A DNA stretch of 64,000 nt from Chitinophagaceae bacterium (lineage in GTDB: Bacteria > Bacteroidota > Bacteroidia > Chitinophagales > Chitinophagaceae). Position numbers and translations under genes: made by a program. This document shows positions 60,974 to 64,000 of this stretch, in pieces. The notes beneath the pieces are model-generated. The model had not been told where the DNA came from and did no database searches. It worked only from the letters and a program-made list of their open reading frames with translations. Numbering within the stretch: position 1 is the stretch's first letter; each line of letters begins with the position of its first letter. The stretch is from contig CANBSH010000002.1 in assembly GCA_947372105.1 (NCBI GenBank), positions 41,713-105,712 of the forward strand. The letters run 5' to 3'.

Positions 60974-61498
60974 ATGAAATATCTATTCACCCTTTTATTA
61001 ATGGCTACTTCCTTTTTCGCACAAGCGCAATCAATTCATAGTTTTCAAGTAAAAAGCATTGATGGCAATCAAATTAGTTTTTCAAAATATAAAGGCAAAA
61101 AAATATTAGTAGTGAACACCGCTTCAAAATGTGGTTATACTCCCCAATATGAAGCATTGCAAAAAGTATATGAACAATACAAGGATAAATTAGTGATTAT
61201 AGGTTTCCCTTGCAATCAGTTTGGGGGTCAAGAGCCAGGGTCTAATCAAGAAATTGTTGAATTTTGTAAAAAAAATTACGGGGTGAGTTTTCCCTTAGCG
61301 GATAAAATTGATGTGAAAGGTGATAACACCGCACCCATCTATCAATGGCTTACTCAAAAAGGCAAAAATGGAGTTTTAGATGCTAGTATTTCTTGGAACT
61401 TCAATAAATTTTTGTTGGATGAAAATGGAAAAATGATTGCTTATTTCCCAAGCAATGTAAAACCAGATAGCGACGCTATTTTATCTTACTTAAAATAA
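60974..61498 (+). CDS. Glutathione peroxidase-like protein, secreted
   Basis: Signal peptide; VVNTASKCGYTPQYEALQ; FPCNQFGGQEPG; ISWNFNKFLLDENG. Confidence 0.95.
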   Translation: MKYLFTLLLMATSFFAQAQSIHSFQVKSIDGNQISFSKYKGKKILVVNTASKCGYTPQYEALQKVYEQYKDKLVIIGFPCNQFGGQEPGSNQEIVEFCKKNYGVSFPLADKIDVKGDNTAPIYQWLTQKGKNGVLDASISWNFNKFLLDENGKMIAYFPSNVKPDSDAILSYLK

Positions 61499-61511
61499 TG
61501 GCAGGAAGCAT

Positions 61512-61519
61512 TATCTTCG
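61512..61519 (+). promoter_or_regulatory. Putative -7 element TATCTTCG of holB, 4 nt before ATG
   Basis: One mismatch to TAnnTTTG; ATG at 61524. Confidence 0.4.
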
Positions 61520-61523
61520 TTGC

Positions 61524-62723
61524 ATGTTATTGAGCGAAGTCATAGGTCAAGAAAAATTAAAAAAACAATTAGTGGACATGGTGCATCAACAAAGGTTGAG
61601 CCATGCTTTACTATTAGTGGGTCCCGAAGGTTCGGGGGCACTTCCTTTAGCCATTGCTTTCGCACAATATATAGTGAGTCTTCCTAATGGGAATGAAGCC
61701 AGTCCGGATTTATTTGGAGGACCTAGTGAACCGGTGCCAGTTAAAAAATATAGTCCCGAAGAAATTGCATCACTACCTGCTTATCATAGAGCAAGTCAAT
61801 TGGTACATCCCGACTTACATTTTAGTTTTCCTACTATCACTTTAGAAAAATCAGGCAGGAAAAATATCAGCGCGAATTTTATTGAAGAGTGGAGAGAATT
61901 TTTAAATGGATACCCTTATGGAAATGCATTTGATTGGCTTCAATTTATAAAAGCCGAAAATAAACAAGGGAATATTAGTGCCGAGGAGTGCAATGAAATC
62001 ATCAAAAAATTATCCTTTAAAAGTTTTGAAAGCGCCTACAAAGTTTTGGTTTTATGGATGCCTGAATATTTAGGTCATGAAGGAAATAAATTATTGAAAC
62101 TTATTGAAGAGCCGCCACCTCATACCATTTTTATTTTAGTAGCTGCTTCGGAAGAAAATATTTTACCTACTATTTTAAGTAGATGTCAGTTTGTAAAAGT
62201 CCCAAGATTAACTGTAGCCGAAATTGAAACTGCCTTAATTGAAAGAGGTAAATTAGATCCCGACAAAGCCAAACAAATCGCTTTGCTTTCGGACGGCAAT
62301 TATAGAGAAGCCCTTCACTTAGTACAACATAGTGATGCGGATTATATCACTCAAATTAAAGACTGGTTAAACGCCATTTTAAGATCAGGACCATTAGCTC
62401 AATTAAAATGGGTGGAAGAAATGAGTAAAATGGGTCGTGAGCAACAAAAGCAGTTTTTGAAGTATTTCAACCATTTATTAGAGCATAGCATCCGCTTAAA
62501 GACGATGGGGAGTGATTTACCCTTAGATAATGACCTTAAAGATTTTGCCCTTAGAATTAACAAAATAGCAGGGGTAAGTCAGATGGAAGCCATTGTAAAT
62601 GAACTAGATAAGGCAGTTTATCATATTGAACGCAATGCCAACGCCAAGATGTTGTTTATGGGACTTAGTATTAAGTTCTATCATATCATTCAGAACAAAA
62701 CCTTAATTTTGACAGAAGCTTAA
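61524..62723 (+). CDS. holB: DNA polymerase III subunit delta'
   Basis: EVIGQEKLKKQLVDMVHQQRLSHALLLVGPEGSG; LLKLIEEPPPHTIFILVA; LSRCQF. Confidence 0.92.
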   Translation: MLLSEVIGQEKLKKQLVDMVHQQRLSHALLLVGPEGSGALPLAIAFAQYIVSLPNGNEASPDLFGGPSEPVPVKKYSPEEIASLPAYHRASQLVHPDLHFSFPTITLEKSGRKNISANFIEEWREFLNGYPYGNAFDWLQFIKAENKQGNISAEECNEIIKKLSFKSFESAYKVLVLWMPEYLGHEGNKLLKLIEEPPPHTIFILVAASEENILPTILSRCQFVKVPRLTVAEIETALIERGKLDPDKAKQIALLSDGNYREALHLVQHSDADYITQIKDWLNAILRSGPLAQLKWVEEMSKMGREQQKQFLKYFNHLLEHSIRLKTMGSDLPLDNDLKDFALRINKIAGVSQMEAIVNELDKAVYHIERNANAKMLFMGLSIKFYHIIQNKTLILTEA

Positions 62724-62792
62724 GTGGAAAGAATAGAGAAAAGAGGATAAGCTTGGGTATTTTATATTTAATAACAGTTGAACTAACGATAT

Positions 62793-64000
62793 ATGGGATG
62801 TGGATCATGTGGAACTGGAAAACCAGGCGGCTGCAAAAGTAATGGCGGCTGTAGTACTGGAGGCTGTAACCGATTGAATGTACATGATTGGTTACGCAAT
62901 TTACCAATAGACGATACCGAAAGTCAATGTAAAATCATTGAAGTCAGCTTTAATCAAGGCAGTCGTAAGGATTTTTATAAAAATACCTCAAGTCAGTTTT
63001 ATGAAAAAGGCGACTATGTTACTGTAGAAGGGGTGAATGGCTTTGACTTAGGGGAAGTGGTTTTGACCGGTGAATTAGTACGTTTACAATTAAAGAAAAG
63101 AGGGATAGACGAATTTGGATCTGAGATGAAGAAAATATTACGCCCTAGCAATGAGCGCGATATTGAAGCATTCAAGATTAGTAAAAGTCGTGAAGCTGCA
63201 ATTTTATCTCGTAGTCGTGCCGCCGCGCGTGATTTACGTTTAGCAATGAAATTGAGTGAAGTTGAAATTCAAGCAGATGGTAAAAAAGCAACTTTCTTTT
63301 ATACTGCCGATGATCGTATTGACTTTAGAGAACTCATTCGCATTTTTGCAGGCGAGTTTAAAGTAAAAGTAGAAATGCGCCAAATTGGAATTCGTCAAGA
63401 AGCTGCTAAAGTAGGTGGTATTGGAAGTTGTGGACGTGAACTTTGTTGTAGCACTTGGTTACATGATTTTAAAAGTGTGAATACCACTGCTGCTCGTTAT
63501 CAAAATTTATCTATCAATCAAACTAAGTTAAGTGGCCAATGTGGTCGTTTAAAATGTTGTTTGAATTTTGAATTAGATACTTACTTAGATGCATTGCAAG
63601 CTTTCCCTGATTATGCAGATAATTTACAAACTGTCATGGGGCAGGCTTTCTTAATTAAGAAAGATATTTTCAAAAATTTAATGTGGTATACTTTACCCAA
63701 TAATACCAAGCATTATCCATTGACGATTGAACGCGTAAAGGAAATAAAAAAATTAAATCAACAAGGCATTGCGGTGGAAGAATTACAGGCCGTAGAAGTT
63801 ACTAGTGGAAAGCCTAAGGAAGTAGAACCGGATTTTGTAGATGTGGTAGGACAAATTAGTTTGAGAACTTTAGAGAAAAACGATCGTCGTAGAAATCAAC
63901 AAAACAATAACAATCGTTTGAATCCATCAGGCCCACGTTCTAATAACGGACCAGATAATAGAAATAATAATCGTCCAAATAATGGACCTAACAACGGACC
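62793..64000 (+). CDS. PSP1-domain (RicT/YaaT-like) protein, 3' end beyond window
   Basis: Manual translation: MGCGSCGTGKPGGCKSNGGCSTGGCNRLNVHDWL...GGIGSCGRELCCSTWL...LSGQCGRLKCCLNFE...; open to window edge, so absent from ORF track. Confidence 0.9.
   Translation, partial: MGCGSCGTGKPGGCKSNGGCSTGGCNRLNVHDWLRNLPIDDTESQCKIIEVSFNQGSRKDFYKNTSSQFYEKGDYVTVEGVNGFDLGEVVLTGELVRLQLKKRGIDEFGSEMKKILRPSNERDIEAFKISKSREAAILSRSRAAARDLRLAMKLSEVEIQADGKKATFFYTADDRIDFRELIRIFAGEFKVKVEMRQIGIRQEAAKVGGIGSCGRELCCSTWLHDFKSVNTTAARYQNLSINQTKLSGQCGRLKCCLNFELDTYLDALQAFPDYADNLQTVMGQAFLIKKDIFKNLMWYTLPNNTKHYPLTIERVKEIKKLNQQGIAVEELQAVEVTSGKPKEVEPDFVDVVGQISLRTLEKNDRRRNQQNNNNRLNPSGPRSNNGPDNRNNNRPNNGPNNG

Noticed and set aside
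1-64000. Search for CRISPR arrays, transposases/integrases, toxin-antitoxin, restriction or other defence genes, rRNA and tRNA
   Set aside because: None recognised on either strand; gene content is almost entirely housekeeping

Overview
AT-rich Bacteroidota window, probably Chitinophagaceae-like judging from gene content (gldD/gldE, SusC/SusD, TAnnTTTG -7 promoter elements, no visible Shine-Dalgarno sequences). It is mostly core genome. It starts inside a zinc metalloprotease gene, followed by an FtsX/MacB-type permease and a complete 14-gene nuoA-N complex I operon on the minus strand with a short NuoG. Next come a TPR/PstS-like/small membrane protein group, hisS, rlmN, two pseudouridine synthases, a peroxiredoxin, rimM/rpsP/ffh, an LptF/G permease, a Tat-type superoxide dismutase, a CDF transporter, an M20 peptidase, trmD, a DUF5916-type protein, adenine deaminase and upp. 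After these are a short ComEC, purH, a DMT transporter, a LutB-like protein, DUF3109, gldD/gldE, mutY, HU, rng, a SusC/SusD/lipoprotein locus, radA, comF, a glutathione peroxidase, holB and a PSP1-domain gene that runs off the right edge. I saw no CRISPR array, rRNA, tRNA, transposon, prophage or obvious defence system. No clearly undescribed multi-gene system is evident. The observations most worth a second look are: a 31-aa basic AURKAIP1/COX24-like microprotein missing from the ORF track; at least five housekeeping genes whose -7 element sits 3-4 nt before the ATG, implying leaderless mRNAs; an unassigned 47-aa ORF translationally coupled to a START-like gene; and tandem perfect hairpins at a convergent gene junction.
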